Of a DNA stretch of 64,000 bases, positions 1 to 12,475 are shown in pieces; the first letter of the stretch is position 1, and every line of letters begins with the position of its first letter. The position numbers and the translations under genes were made by a program. Location of the stretch: NCBI GenBank assembly GCA_011317545.1, contig WUJK01000010.1, positions 124,001 to 188,000 on the forward strand, in the 5' to 3' direction. Origin of the DNA: Coniella vitis. Taxonomy: Eukaryota > Ascomycota > Sordariomycetes > Diaporthales > Schizoparmaceae. Under the pieces are notes generated by a model, which was given only the letters and a program-made list of their open reading frames with translations, was not told the origin of the DNA and made no database searches.

Positions 1-353
1 GCTGAGTGGGAAGTCGTGGGAGCAGTCATTGGATCGGTTGCAGAGGAGCAGGCACTCTCGTCGGTGGATGCGCAAAGCGGTCCGTCCATACCTGTGCTAA
101 TGGGCGAGAGCTGACCATTCATTGGATGCCGCGTCATGGCCGAGGACGACCTGGACATGGCCGATGAATCGCAGTCAAGAGTGGAGTGGAAGCTGGATTG
201 TTGGTGCAGGTGCATGTGATCCAACCAGGGAGGCGATCGCGGAGGAACCATGGAATGGCTGTGGTTGTCATAGTCGAGACTGCTCATGTTGGAGTCGGAC
301 CACGACAGAATGCGGTCCTGGGCTATCATGCGCAGAGACATGTCCGATTCCAT
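1..353 (-). CDS. N-terminal part of an unrecognised protein, running off the left edge
   Basis: On the minus strand an open frame runs without a stop from an ATG at 353 to the window edge, giving 117 complete codons. The translation begins MESDMSLRMIAQDRILSW and continues with His-, Ser- and Pro-rich low-complexity sequence (for example PPRSPPWLDHMHLHQQ, then MNGQLSPISTGMDG). This composition resembles the disordered N-terminus of a fungal regulatory protein, but I do not recognise the family. The frame is also open upstream of 353 (encoding FAFWLGKDDRRPD), so the true start could lie in an earlier exon; Met5 at 341 is another candidate. The 12 kb gene-free upstream region would suit a heavily regulated developmental gene, which is inference. 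Coding status rests on frame length and composition only. Confidence 0.6.
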   Translation of the reverse strand, partial: MESDMSLRMIAQDRILSWSDSNMSSLDYDNHSHSMVPPRSPPWLDHMHLHQQSSFHSTLDCDSSAMSRSSSAMTRHPMNGQLSPISTGMDGPLCASTDESACSSATDPMTAPTTSHS

Positions 354-1726
354 ATCTGGTCGTCTGTCGTCTTTGCCCAGCCAGAAAGCAAATGGGCCAG
401 CCGTGACTCGATTGTGAGCCAAGGATGCACAAGACACAAACAAACACACGCACACACAATATGCCGGGGAAGAAAAAAAGACAGGGACCGTCTTGATCTC
501 GACAGACTAAGACAATGTTTGTCGAGAAGCAAAGAAGAAGAGCAGGAGGAGGAGGAGGAGGAGGAGCAGTAAAGTCGAGTTGCAAGAGTTGGACAGGGCA
601 GATAGTATAGCGAAGGGAAACGGAAACGGTGAGAAATGGTTGGGCAGACACTGGCGATATGTGTGTTTTTGGCGCCCTAGGGTAGCACCATGGACTTTGA
701 CGCTCGGCGGAGAAGAAAGAATGGGTCGCTGCTGAGGTGCAGGTGTGTGGGGCCAGGAGGAGACGTAGCTCGAGATGCAGGCCAAGGTGTAGAGGCTGGC
801 GCGCAATACTGTCGAGTCGTCAAGTGGTCCCTGGGCCGATCTGGAGTTGCGCGCAGGATGAGAATGCGATACGAGAGGTCGAGTTGAACGGGGCCGTCAC
901 AGCCATGGGCATTTGGGATGAAGATCAGAATCAGGCGGTGTCGACAGGAAAGCTTGTTTCCCTTGGTTGAAATGTTGCAGTTCGGTGCTGCATTGCCGCC
1001 GCTCAGCACCCGAGAAGAAGACCTAGGAAGCGCAGAAGACCAAGAGTTTCGAAAAGTGATATCGATCGCTCGAGCAGGCCCCCTCTTTGTCGTTGGGCTC
1101 GTGACCCTCGCGGCCATGGACTGCGGAAGAAACGCGCCTATGTTAGCTGCTGGGCTTGCTTTGCTGTGTGGACACCGCGAGCGGAGGCCTGGACATACCA
1201 TAATCGTGTGGGATGACCTGCTTCTTGGAGGGGCAGTGTGGAGAGAGAGAGAGAGAGAGAGAGGTCTTGGTCAAGAGGGCTGGTTGCCCTGTCCGACCTG
1301 AACTGCGACGCCTGTACCGAGTACTCGGCCCAAGCTGGACTGGGCACGTGGAAGCACAGTACATGATACCACGCGCTGGCATGCTCGTGTACATTGGTCC
1401 TTTTCTGCTTGCCGACCCCTTGCGGCGGCGGTGGAGCCTCAAGGGCCGGATATTCGCATATCCATCGCTGTAAGCAGAAGAGGTGGCCCGCCCAAGGCAA
1501 TGCGGTAGCATCCACGTACTCTGCATGGGCGGTGGATGCATAGGCAAGCAGGCCTATCCTTGCCGAGCTTGGATGGCTTTTTGCAATGCGCAAAGGGTCC
1601 TGGACTGCCTGGGTCTGACGACATTTGCTCCAGGAGGGGGAGGGGCTTGTGGAATTTCTCCGAGATCTCCCGTCGGCTCTGTCTTGCAGGTCGCGAGATG
1701 GCAGATGGTGGACAGCTGGCTGACCT

Positions 1727-1761
<35 letters not shown>
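1727..1761. repeat. (GCTG)n microsatellite
   Basis: About eight to nine uninterrupted GCTG tetranucleotide units in non-coding DNA. Confidence 0.95.
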
Positions 1762-1764
<3 letters not shown>

Positions 1765-4700
1765 CGTGTTCGAACCCGGCAGCGGCCAGTGGGCGTTTCG
1801 AGCTGTGAAGCCATCGTGAACGCGGCAAAGTGGCTGGGCGAGGGGCAAGGCAAGGCGGACTGCTTCGCTGGTTGCCGTATGCGGAAAGCCTAAATTCGCA
1901 AGCCTTTGCAGCTCTGCATGGCGCCTGCCACTCTGGCCGATAGGATGGGATGTCTGGGTGGTCGGGTGGCCCAAGCTCCGGTACAGGGTCTGCACGGTGC
2001 AGCCCAAGCCCCGTTGCCTCTGCTTACCCCAGATGACCGACAGATCTCCCGTTCCTGGCACTGGCCGAGCATGGTCTATGCGCTTTTGCACTTCGCACTC
2101 CAAGATCGATCCGCAAATTCAGACATCACCACCTTCAGCTCGACCGTCTTGGTGAGTATATCTGGCATGTTTGCCAGCAGCAGCTGCGTGCCATGCCTTG
2201 CATCTCAGCATTCTCGCTAACCCTGGCGCCTCGGCGTCCACGAGAGAGCGGAGAACCACGGTGGACAGGCCGCGTTTCGATTTCCTGGATGCTCAACTAG
2301 ACTCGACGCCACTAAACTCTCGCATGATCCACAACGTGCAAGATGCGCTTGCTCCAACCGCTGCCAACGGGTCGATCTGTCCGACCTGGATACCAAGAGG
2401 CAGGCGGAGGCTTCCAAGGCTAGCACCGACAGGGTCGTGGAAGCTATCCTGCTCAACACGGAGCCCTGCCACGTTGCTGGATCCTGACAGTTTGCGCCCT
2501 TCTCCTCCTGCTTCTCTGCAGACCTGACTGCCAGTCCTTTTGACGTGAGGGTGCCGCGTCGTGCCGTGCCGTGTGCCACGGTCGGCGCACATATGCCCTG
2601 TCCTGCCCTGCCCTGCCATGCCATGCACCGCAAACTTTGCCTCGAGTCAACAGCGGCTTCGAACAACATCCAATCGACAAAGCTTCCTCGGCGCTGAAAC
2701 ACCTCAAGCTCATCTGCAATGGTCGCCAGCGAGCTGCACAGGTGCCTGATGGGTTGAGATGCATGTCAGCGTGTCGACCGGGCCTGCTGCGCCCTAAAGA
2801 TTCTGCCAAGGGCCGCTTTGTACCGCTGGATTGGGTGAGCCCCCTTTGGCCCTGATCTTGGCCACAGGGTCTTCCTTCATCCTCCTCTCCTGTCTACATA
2901 TGCAGTTGCTCGTTCTCCATTGGCGCTGACCATCTGTCCTCGTGCACGCTGCAGCTCGTACACTACTATGTACTATACCATAGGGTGTGCCCACCACCTC
3001 GCCAGCATCCCTGCTGTTGCAGGCTGCACATTGCGGATTTTCAGATTTACGGTGGCTCCTGACCGGGGTTTCGGGCTGTCATGCCAGCGGGTGCTCCGTG
3101 TCCCACCGGGGGCCCCTGGTCCTCGCCATCACGACCTCCGGCCGGTCGACCGTTTCTCTTTACAACTGGTGCCAACACATGGGCCAAACCACAAAGCCAT
3201 AGCTGATCTTGGCGCCATGATGACGGCAACATGTCCGACTCGGACTGCCCAGCCAGGGTTCGAGATCGGAATGCTCCAAACCAGCCATCTCGATATTTTG
3301 TTGGTTCTAGGGTCGTACCGCGAGCATGCAATGTCGGTTTGAGAACAGGACGACCCCCGCTTTCCCGTTGCGGCTCGCATCGGCTGCGCTAGGAGAGCTT
3401 TCTGCGGATTTTGACTCGATCAGGAAGCGACGTGGAAGAACGCCTATCGAGGTTGAATCACACCAAAAAAGTCTGTTCTTGAACATGATCTCATCAGTTG
3501 TGCTTCATCCTCGCTGCTGACTGCTGTTCCCACGAGTGCAACGGCTCCATTTTCTGACAGGCTTACAGCATGTCTGGCCTTCACAATGCTGCGGATTTGT
3601 GCCAATATCGTTTGGGCCGGGAAACACGCTCGCAGCATCCGAGAGGCTGTGGCTTGATCGAGACAGACTCGAGTTCCCGTCATCGTCAAATTGAGGTATG
3701 CTCTCTCAACATGGAAAAGGCTGCTACTGCCCCAGTGTCATAACTAGCCGAGCCTCCCTTCTGTGTATGTCTGGAATATTTACCTTGCGTGGCTCTCCTA
3801 TACACAACTCGCATACCGCGACCGCTCATGGCCACCAGCTAAGTAACTTGCTACTCTGTTCTAGTTTTGTGTGTACCGATCTGCTTGACCTGTACAACGG
3901 TGGCGTACACACTTACCGCGCAAAAGAGCCTGATTGATATATAGCATTAGTCCGACGCAACCATCAAGTCACCTACTGTTCCTCAAGCGCCCTTTCACAC
4001 AGTGTGTGCCAGCTGTATTCTGCAAGTCTTTGCTTCACGCACGGGTGCGTTCATCGGGTCACGCCAACTTACCCAGGCAAGCTTGCGCGCTTTCGGCCCA
4101 GTTGTATCATCCACACCGTCATGGTGCAAGCCACAATTTCTGGTCTACGAGCTTCACGAGCCCTACCAGCCCTACCACCCAAAGCTTGAATGGACGGATC
4201 TTTTGGCCAACAACCCTTTCCCACGGTCAATGCTCTTTTGATCTAGAAGCTCACCGGCCAAGGATAACCTGGGTAGGCACAAGTCCGGACTTGCAGAGTG
4301 TACTGGGATACTCCCAGTGAAGCAGCTGGTCGATGACTTTCGAATAGGCATGTGCCTGCATCAAACTCACACCGCTTTCTGCGCCCCATCTTTTCTTTGA
4401 CTACATCGACGGGAACTGCAAGAACTCGTGATGAGCACCAGTGAATTCGATGAGGTTGATCCAAATCCTTGCACTGCGCGGCACTTGCTTGCAGCTGCAG
4501 ACAGATGCACCACCCGAGTTCACAGCATCCATTCTATGACTCTCAAGTTCCCCAAGGCCAGCTGATATGTCGAGCCTCGCATGCAGCTGTACGTACGATG
4601 GTTAGGCGGCTATTACTGCTTGCCAAGCCGAATCCTGCTTAGCACGTTCCGACGGCTTCGCAGACCGCGTGTTCGCATGGGAGCTACATTAGCTGTTTTC

Positions 4701-7700
4701 ATCACGCAAACCTCCAAAACCCTGGCTTGAGCACGAGGCTTCTTGTCTGCTGATTACGAAGTCGACACGTCTTGCAAAGCTATTAACACGATACTCGAAC
4801 AAGTGTTCTTATATTCACCTCGTTCGGGACCTCTGTCTTTTCTCGTGCACTAAACACTTGTTCCACTCCTTGCGCCTCCGCCTCCACCAAAAGCTGTCAC
4901 CTCTCGTCTCGGGTACCAGCAACTCTGGTCGTGACCGAGAAGGGAATTTGTAATTCGTAAGAAAGCCTCACCCATTCATTTCCTGCCGAGAAAGCCCCAT
5001 AGACCCGCTTTACAGTTTCGGGCTGATCCCAGCATATAAGCAAACGTGTGGGGGCCGTACGGAGCACCTCTACCTTGGAACGGGCGCTGGGACCAGCGCA
5101 GAGCATTAGGGACCCCGCAGAAGTGCACGATGCGTCAAAATCCAGTGTTGATCAAATGTGGGCAGGTTGGCATCCCTCTTTGTGTGGAACACACGGACCA
5201 TTTTGTTTCCGCCTTGATGCAAAATGGAACGAGAAGCTCTCCCAAACCCGCATGCAAGCTGCGGAGCATTCAGCAATGCAAGAAACCTTGGCATTGGCAC
5301 TCATCAGCCGTCACGTTGCGAGTGAAGAGCATGGGTTGTTTCAAGTTCCTAGATCATGAAGGGACAGCCTCAGGCTACGTCGTTCAGTCGCGTACTTCTA
5401 TTGCGGATACTGCTTTTACATTCCATGTCGCAATGGGAGATTTCGGCGCGCCTGCCCGAGGCCGTTGGCAATTGAAGACGTTGATGTATATTGGCGCCTC
5501 CGTCTTCTCTACGCGACCAAACATGAGCCCGCCAATCTTGGCACGAGTTCGAACTGATGGACGGGTCGAAAGTTGATGACTCGAGGAACAGTGAGTGACC
5601 AGGCAGGTGGCATTGGAACCTTGCTGGTCCATGTCCTGTCAATAGAGCCCCTCTGGCTTTTCCAACATTCCCATCTTCCAGTCAAGGCACGCCCCAAATC
5701 TGGGCGGACAAAGCTGAAGACCCATGGTCAAGGTTGTCTATCAAGAATGGGGTATGCACTAATACGAAGTGGGCAGGAGTTCTTTCTCGCTCTCTGCCTC
5801 GTACGCTACTGTCAAAGGAGTATACACGTCGGTGAGAGCCGATGAAGAAAAGGTCAGTTGACCCACCTCCTAGTCGTCGATCTGGTAAGTAGATCTTCTC
5901 TCAACTACGCAGTCTGTGCTTAATACAAGTCTATGCGAGATCTCTGATTGCCAGACCCATACAATTCAATCTGCCCGGCCCGGCACTCAACGCTTCTCGT
6001 AGATCCTGAGCATAAACCGAAAGACCACAAAATACTACTTTCCTCACAATGCAGCAGCAGGCTTGGGAAAAGGCCACGCAAGCGGCTTCGCCGGGGACAA
6101 AAAGCTTGACCAACGCACCAAAGCCGGTAGCACACGACACGCATATCCCTACATTGCAGACGAACGTTGCGTCAAATTACCCAATAGCCTTGTTCGCTCG
6201 AAAAAGAAGAAAAAAAAAAAGAAAGACCGACAACACCGCGCTCTGTCCTTTCTTCCCGATTCGGGGTGGGCTGTCGATTGGGGAGCGTCACACCCCAAAG
6301 ATGGCTGTACTATGTATGTACGCATGGCAAGTGGCCATGCAACCACAGATAATACTGGCGATATACTCAGTATCCCTAGTATGGTATACATAATAGTACT
6401 CCAAGAGTTACTAATGAGCTTGCAGCTAGTGGTGTTACCATGCATGATACAGCATGATTCTGCAGAGGGCGCTACTGCAGGAAGACCACTGTTGCTGCCA
6501 AAAAAGACAACCCAAACAACGACCGTGGCCTATGCGGACCAATCAAGCAGGGCATGTTGTGAGACGAGGACGCTACTATGGAATTGTTGGCAGCAAGGGG
6601 GGGTCATGAGGGCTGAAGCCGTCAAGGTACGTACACATCTGTCAGGTATACATGGTACTTGTTGAAGAGAAAAGCGCCACACAGACTCACGGGTACTTCG
6701 GCCAACTTCCTGATATGCAACTAAACAAAAAAAAAAAAACGATACTCGAACATGTCGAAAGGGTCTCCAGCACTTATGTAAAAGGCGAGTATCCACAAAT
6801 CTGAGCAATCAAAAAATCCTCGCCAGCTCCTGTGTGTGATGGGGCTTGCCCCCCCCCAAAAAAAAAGGATTTGCTGATGCTTCTACACCAGCCGGCAATG
6901 CGCTTCACTGCCCAGGGTCGTCTTTCATCTTGCATGAGTTCCGTCTTACCAATTGAAAATCAGCCTCCATCAGCAAGCATGCATGACTGATATGCTCGCA
7001 AGAGTGTCAAGTCATCCAGGCTCCCGCCATTTCTTCCCCCAGCAAGTTCCTTTCTCTGGTCTTGGGTCCGTCCAGTTCCCTGCGGTGGTAGGTGTAGGTA
7101 TACAGGTGATTCATGACCTGAGTGTTGATCAATCTTGCTTGCATGGTATACTCCATCTGCGAAGCACCAACAATCAAGCTGGCCGGATAACTGATATGTA
7201 CTACTAGATACATAGTACATGGGATATGCAAGCAGCTTCCGAGACCGTGACTCGCGCAAGCGTGGGGACCTTTTGGACCAGAGCACTCACAGGGGGCAAA
7301 GGGCCTGATAGATAGATCTCTCGATGGTTTCCAGGCGACTCGAGTTCAACACACACCGACTGGGTTCCAAGTTTGCGCTTGGCTGTTGCTGATCTGTTTC
7401 GGGAATATGTAAGTCGATCATGGGTATGATGGCCTGCCTGCCCCTCTCTTTTTGCCGCCAATCTGCCAGTTCATCCAAACGGCGGGCTGCCGCAACGCCG
7501 CTCGGCGATGAAGCCTATATCCGCAATATCTCGTCCGGAGCGGCACTAAGATACTCGGTTGACTGATGGCGCGCGATTCAGTTCGTCCATCCCATCCATC
7601 ACTAACCGCAGCAAGAACAGCAGCAAGGGTCACATGTCGCGACGGCTCTTTCTGTTCCTGCTACGGTATGGCAGCGCGTCGTTGGAGCAGGAGCAGCAGC

Positions 7701-8593
7701 AGCAGCAGCAGCAGCAGTGCTCATGCATGTCCGTCTGCACTGAGGCGAGCGCACCTCGCTAGCCTGGTCAATCTCGTCAAATGAGTTCATTCTTTTGGAA
7801 TTGTTGGGACCCCGCTCGCATCCATTGCCTCGGAATCGCCAACGTGACGCTTGCACGAAGAAGGGGGAGACTATATGCATCATGGTCATCGACCCATCGA
7901 CCAGAAAATGGGAGGATCAAAAGGCATGCAGAGAGCCTTGTTTTCTTCTCACCAGCCACCACTCCCATAAGAAGCCAGTAGTGGGGTGGAGATTTGCTGC
8001 AGCAGGCGCCCGAGTAATGCATACTGAAGTGTGGGTATAGCATGTGGGTTTTGTGATGACCAGGTTTCCATACCATGCCCCATCCCCATCGTCTGCATCT
8101 CCTCTGTCTTCTCTCCCTTCTTGCTCGTCTTGTTTCGGGAGGGCGGGCTTACTAGGGTTGCGCTTTTGCTTTTACTACAGTATGTAGCGCACAAGGCATG
8201 CCATGCCGGGCATTCCTGACAGGGCACGGTATCGCGATTGGACAGGGAGCCTCATAACGCGTGGTCTGTACGATTCTCTCGCCGGCACGTTGCATTTGCT
8301 TGGCGAATGGGCTGTACTATGTATTGCGGTGTCTTTTTTCTCGGGCGGTCGAACCGACAAGGTTCATCAAAACCAAACGCATTGCCGTTGAAGAAAAAGC
8401 AACAAACAAAAAGCAAGCTCTGGCTTTCTGCAGCACACTTGTGGATTAGCATACACACAAAGATCGTATACTATATACTATGTAAAGACCATGGGATACT
8501 TATGTACTCTTTTCCCACACACTTTTGGAATATTCTCCCTCTTTCCTTTGCCCTTTTCATCTTCTCTCTCTCTCTCGCTCCTTCTCCTCTCTT

Positions 8594-8633
8594 TCTTCTT
8601 CTTCTTCTTCTTCTTCTTCTTCTTCTTCTTCTC
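8594..8633. repeat. (TTC)n microsatellite
   Basis: About twelve TTC units preceded by a wider CT-rich tract. No gene spans it. Confidence 0.95.
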
Positions 8634-9027
8634 TTGATTGACAATTTCTGGCGCCGTCGGACCTCTTTTCCGTGCATGCATATGCCTCTGTGGACCCTTT
8701 GTGCAGCGCCTTTACATAGTACATAGTACATGGTGCTTGTAAGTATGTATGTATCCTTGTACAATCTTGCCCGCTCCGTCATGTCGAGGAGGCATGATAG
8801 TACTAGTACTAGGTCAAGCGCTCTTACTATTTATTGTAGTTTACCTATTCGAGCACGTACAGGATGTACAGCACGGATATTATTAGTACTATGTATGTAT
8901 AGGTATGAAAACTCCAGGTAATTCTTTCTTTCCCTTTTTGGGGGGGCTTGGAATCATGGGGGTCTGCATGGAAGAAGAACCGCTTGCGTATCTATCTACT
9001 ACGTATCCTCTCTCTCTACTTGACATT

Positions 9028-9063
9028 ATACATAGTAGTACGTACTGCAATGTACTATGTATA
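9028..9063. repeat. Inverted repeat with perfect 11-bp arms
   Basis: The left arm TATACATAGTA at 9028-9038 and the right arm TACTATGTATA at 9053-9063 are perfect reverse complements, separated by a 14-bp spacer that contains the palindrome GTACGTAC partly overlapping it. The arms contain the 8-mer dispersed through the spacers of this window. Confidence 0.9.
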
Positions 9064-11041
9064 TAACCACAGCCAGGGGGGGGGCTCTCCGCCAGAGTGC
9101 ATGACAAGTCCTTCTCCTCTTGCACCACTAGAGAGAAAGGGAAGGGAAAAAAAAAAAAAGAGAGACAGAGAGATGCAGAAGCGCGGTTTCTATGTTTCTA
9201 TTCTGGTAACACCTTGTCGATGGGTTGGGGGAGGCGGGGGGGGTTTTCTCTTTTTTCTTTTTTTTTCTTCTTCTTCTTCTTCTTCTTCTTCTTTGCCGGT
9301 ACAGTTTTCCAAGAAGGTGGAAAGCTGATGGGTTTTGTTGGCACGACATGGCATGGCACCGCGTCGCGCGTCGCATCGCGCATTTTTGAGCAAGTGGGGT
9401 CTTTTTTTTTTTTTCTTTTTTCCTTTTTTTGTTATCCCTCCAGGGCTGTTGAGACTTGCACGGCGGGCAGACTGATGAAATCCCGATCGAACAATGGGAG
9501 AATCAAGATTCACGGGGGATTCTGGTTTTTTCTTGTGTGAGTGTTTTGGGTCCATACCAACCAAAGGTGGGTAAGTCTGTATAATAAGCCCTGATCATCG
9601 TAGCAATATACCATCATACCAACCCCCCATATCACATCTTGCCCTGAAATATTCGGCCTTATCATCGCTTTGCCCATTGTCACGGTTTGGTGTGGGCTGT
9701 GGTGGGTTGGTGGAGCCAAGAGAGAGGCGAGGGGGGATGGGGAGAGAGTGGGCTGGCGGGCTTTGTTTTGGGAAAGCGGATGCGATGCGATGCGGGAAAA
9801 ACGGGGGCAAGAGGAGGAGTGAGTGGGTGAGTGGGTGAGTGAGTGGACATAGTTAAGGATTGTACTCTGGTAATAGGAAAAGGAGAAGAAGGGTCAAAAA
9901 GATGCGGCAGGATACTAAATTGAAATGAGGCTTAATCAAGCAACCCCTCATTCGGTACTTTGGTCTTTTTTCCTTTTGAGTACAACAGAAAACAAAAACA
10001 AATACAAAAAATATGTTGAGAGTTGCCCCCATCTGCGAATCCCAGTCAGCAGGCCGAGAAAGATGGGTAAGGTTTGGTTGCTTTGCGCTATGGGCCGAGA
10101 GGATGATGATACTGCCGTTGCATGGGACGCGGGGCTTCGTCGTGGGATTGTGTGCGCGCTTGCCAGTGGCTACGTAGCCCCAAGTTCCAATGGGGAGATG
10201 AGATTAGAAAAGCTAGCTAGGTTTCTCTGGGATCGATAGCTTATTTCAGGCTAGGACACTGCCCTTGATATGACGATATACTTGCCCGAGAAGGGGCGGA
10301 GGGGAGAGGTGATTTCAACTTGATTACTATGTATAGGTATTGAGGACTATAAGCAAGGGTATGGCAGTTTACCCCATGTATATATAGGACTCTGCATGAC
10401 AGAACCCAGATCCATAGTGAGGAGCGTTTGCTATCAGTAGTATAGTTGCTTTTCTTCTTCTTCTTTTTCCTTTTTCTCTCTCACATTATTCTCCGAGAAG
10501 AGAGAAGTAACGTGCTTGTTGCATTGGCCTTGGCTTGGCCTGGCCTGGCCTGACGCTCCTCGTGGTATTTATTTACCTACAATACAGATAGACATGGTGC
10601 ATGGCGCCACTGGACCATATCAGAGGAGTCTCTTTGATTACCTAGAGGCGAAGTAATCTTCCAGTGCTGCGCCCGCCGTCTGTGTACCGCTCGGTTCGCG
10701 TGCTTGGACCGCAGACAGGTGTCCTGTCACTGCGACCCCTCGTCGCTCAGGATCCATGGACCGAGCGAGAAAGAAGGGGGGGGGGGGGGGGCAGGAAGCC
10801 GTTGTTTCGACAGCAAATACCAGACAACATAACGACGGCGGAGGGTTTCTTGTACAGCAGGGTCAAGATGAGAGCGAGGAAAATGTGCCTGCATGACGTT
10901 TTCTTTTTGAATCTGCTTTTGAGACGAGCAGCACTTGGGCTTAGGTTTCAGGTCCGCTCGCCCGGTCGATTGGATACTCGGTTGGTCTGCTGACTGGTCC
11001 GCTCGCTCACGGTGGGTGAGGAGTCCAAGATATGGCAGGCC

Positions 11042-11042
<1 letters not shown>

Positions 11043-11072
<30 letters not shown>
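11043..11072. repeat. (CAGA)n microsatellite
   Basis: About seven uninterrupted CAGA units in non-coding DNA. Confidence 0.95.
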
Positions 11073-12475
11073 TAGGAGAGCCCCACAAGGAGGTCACGGG
11101 CTCATGTGTCAGTGAGATAGTCCCCAAAGCCAAAATCCTGTCAATGAGACCGAATTATAGGATACGGCTGCCCCTGGACGCTGTGCCAACCTCTGCGTGC
11201 CGTTGGTCAATTGAAAGGGGCCTCGGTTGATTGACGAATAGCGTTTGAGCATCCATCTGGATACTGCATGTCAGTCATTTCATGCAGTGTGATTGTGATG
11301 TATCAAACACTTTGATCTATTATCTCGTGTCTAGGAAACTCTGTGATAGAGCATTTGACCAAGGCGAACCGTGGCTGGTTGTGCAGATTTGTACCAATGT
11401 ACAGGAGCATTCCCTCGCTCATTTGGCTATTTCAGTCATCATGCTTGCTTGGCCTTTGCCCAGTTTCACCTCGCGGAAATGGGCCCTGGCACTTTTTCCC
11501 TTCTTCTCCTGTGATACATAGTACAACGACATCCGACAGCTGCTGCTCACATGACCAATTCTCCGCCATAAGCACGCAGATAAAATATGAGAATGCCTGT
11601 CCCTTGATCCTGCGAAACGTGGACATAGTAAGCACAGTAGCTCGCCCCATAGCAGCGTAAGCCCCTGTCAGTCGCTTGTTGTTCTTTTGTTGTTGTTGCT
11701 GCTGTTGTTGTGAGATCCCACCGATTTGCTGACATCGTATGGATATATGCACATAAACAGAGTGCCCAAGTGGATCATTCGGAATCTCCACATCCTGACA
11801 CATATATGTACATAGACAGCAGGAAACTGGGGCCCTTGGCTTTTTTCTTTCTTTTCTGAATCTGACGGGAACGTGGGCCCTTGGCGTGGGTGGATGTAAT
11901 GGACGTCTATGTGTGTGTGTGTGTGTGTGCGTGTATATATGTGTGTGTATTGGTGTGTGTGGGTGTCTGCGTGGGTGGGACTGCCCAGGTAGCGCCATGT
12001 CAGAATAATCCTGCCTTCCCCTTCTTTGACTGGCTCAAAGAGGTGAGATGCTCTTGCTTGACTCGCAATGTGGCTGTGGTGTCTTTTCCAATCTTCGATT
12101 GGCAAGATCCACCTCGTCTGCCATACACAGTATTCAGGAAAACAGGATATTCGACTCAGAATGTGCTGGCTGGTACAGCAAACGTTGTATCGCTTCCCTC
12201 CCTCCCATTGTTAGCATGTGCATTAGCGTCAGAAATGACTTGCAGCTTTGTGCAAGAGACCGCCGCCCTCGCCGCACGACAAAGCCGTAAGCAGGTCGGA
12301 TCGTGTCTTGGTAGAGGTTTCTGATTTGTTGGGGCCGAGTGTAGAGGTCCACTGTCGCCCAATCGACTTGAGTGTGCCTGTGACGACTGCACAGTGGGTG
12401 GTGCGTCATGTCAGATGTGGACTCGGCGTCCTGTCACATGCAAAGGGCGGCCGCTCCTATTTCGCTTGGAGCTCA

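Larger units (their letters stand above)
354..12475. other. Long intergenic spacer, about 12.1 kb, no supported gene
   Basis: No open frame here shows a recognisable domain, sustained coding composition or plausible spliced continuation; the open frames are short and overlap on both strands. The spacer holds many simple repeats: (GA)n at 1241-1263, (GCTG)n at 1727-1761, (CAG)n at 7693-7717, (TTC)n near 8594-8633 and 9266-9292, a G16 run at 10776-10791, (CAGA)n at 11043-11072 and (TG)n near 11908-11930. It also holds about a dozen copies of the dispersed 8-mer ACTATGTA/TACATAGT, densest between 8.3 and 9.1 kb. It lies upstream of the left-edge gene and downstream of the ATPase gene, so it may carry regulatory DNA or unannotated non-coding transcripts. 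Confidence 0.6.

Noticed and set aside
1760..1785. TTCGAAC flanked by GC-rich sequence, resembling a tRNA T loop
   Set aside because: The flanks do not pair as a T stem and no acceptor or anticodon arms are found around it.
1138..2103. 321-codon minus-strand open frame in the left spacer
   Set aside because: Runs through the (GCTG)n microsatellite, has no domain or coding-like composition and overlaps similar frames on the other strand.
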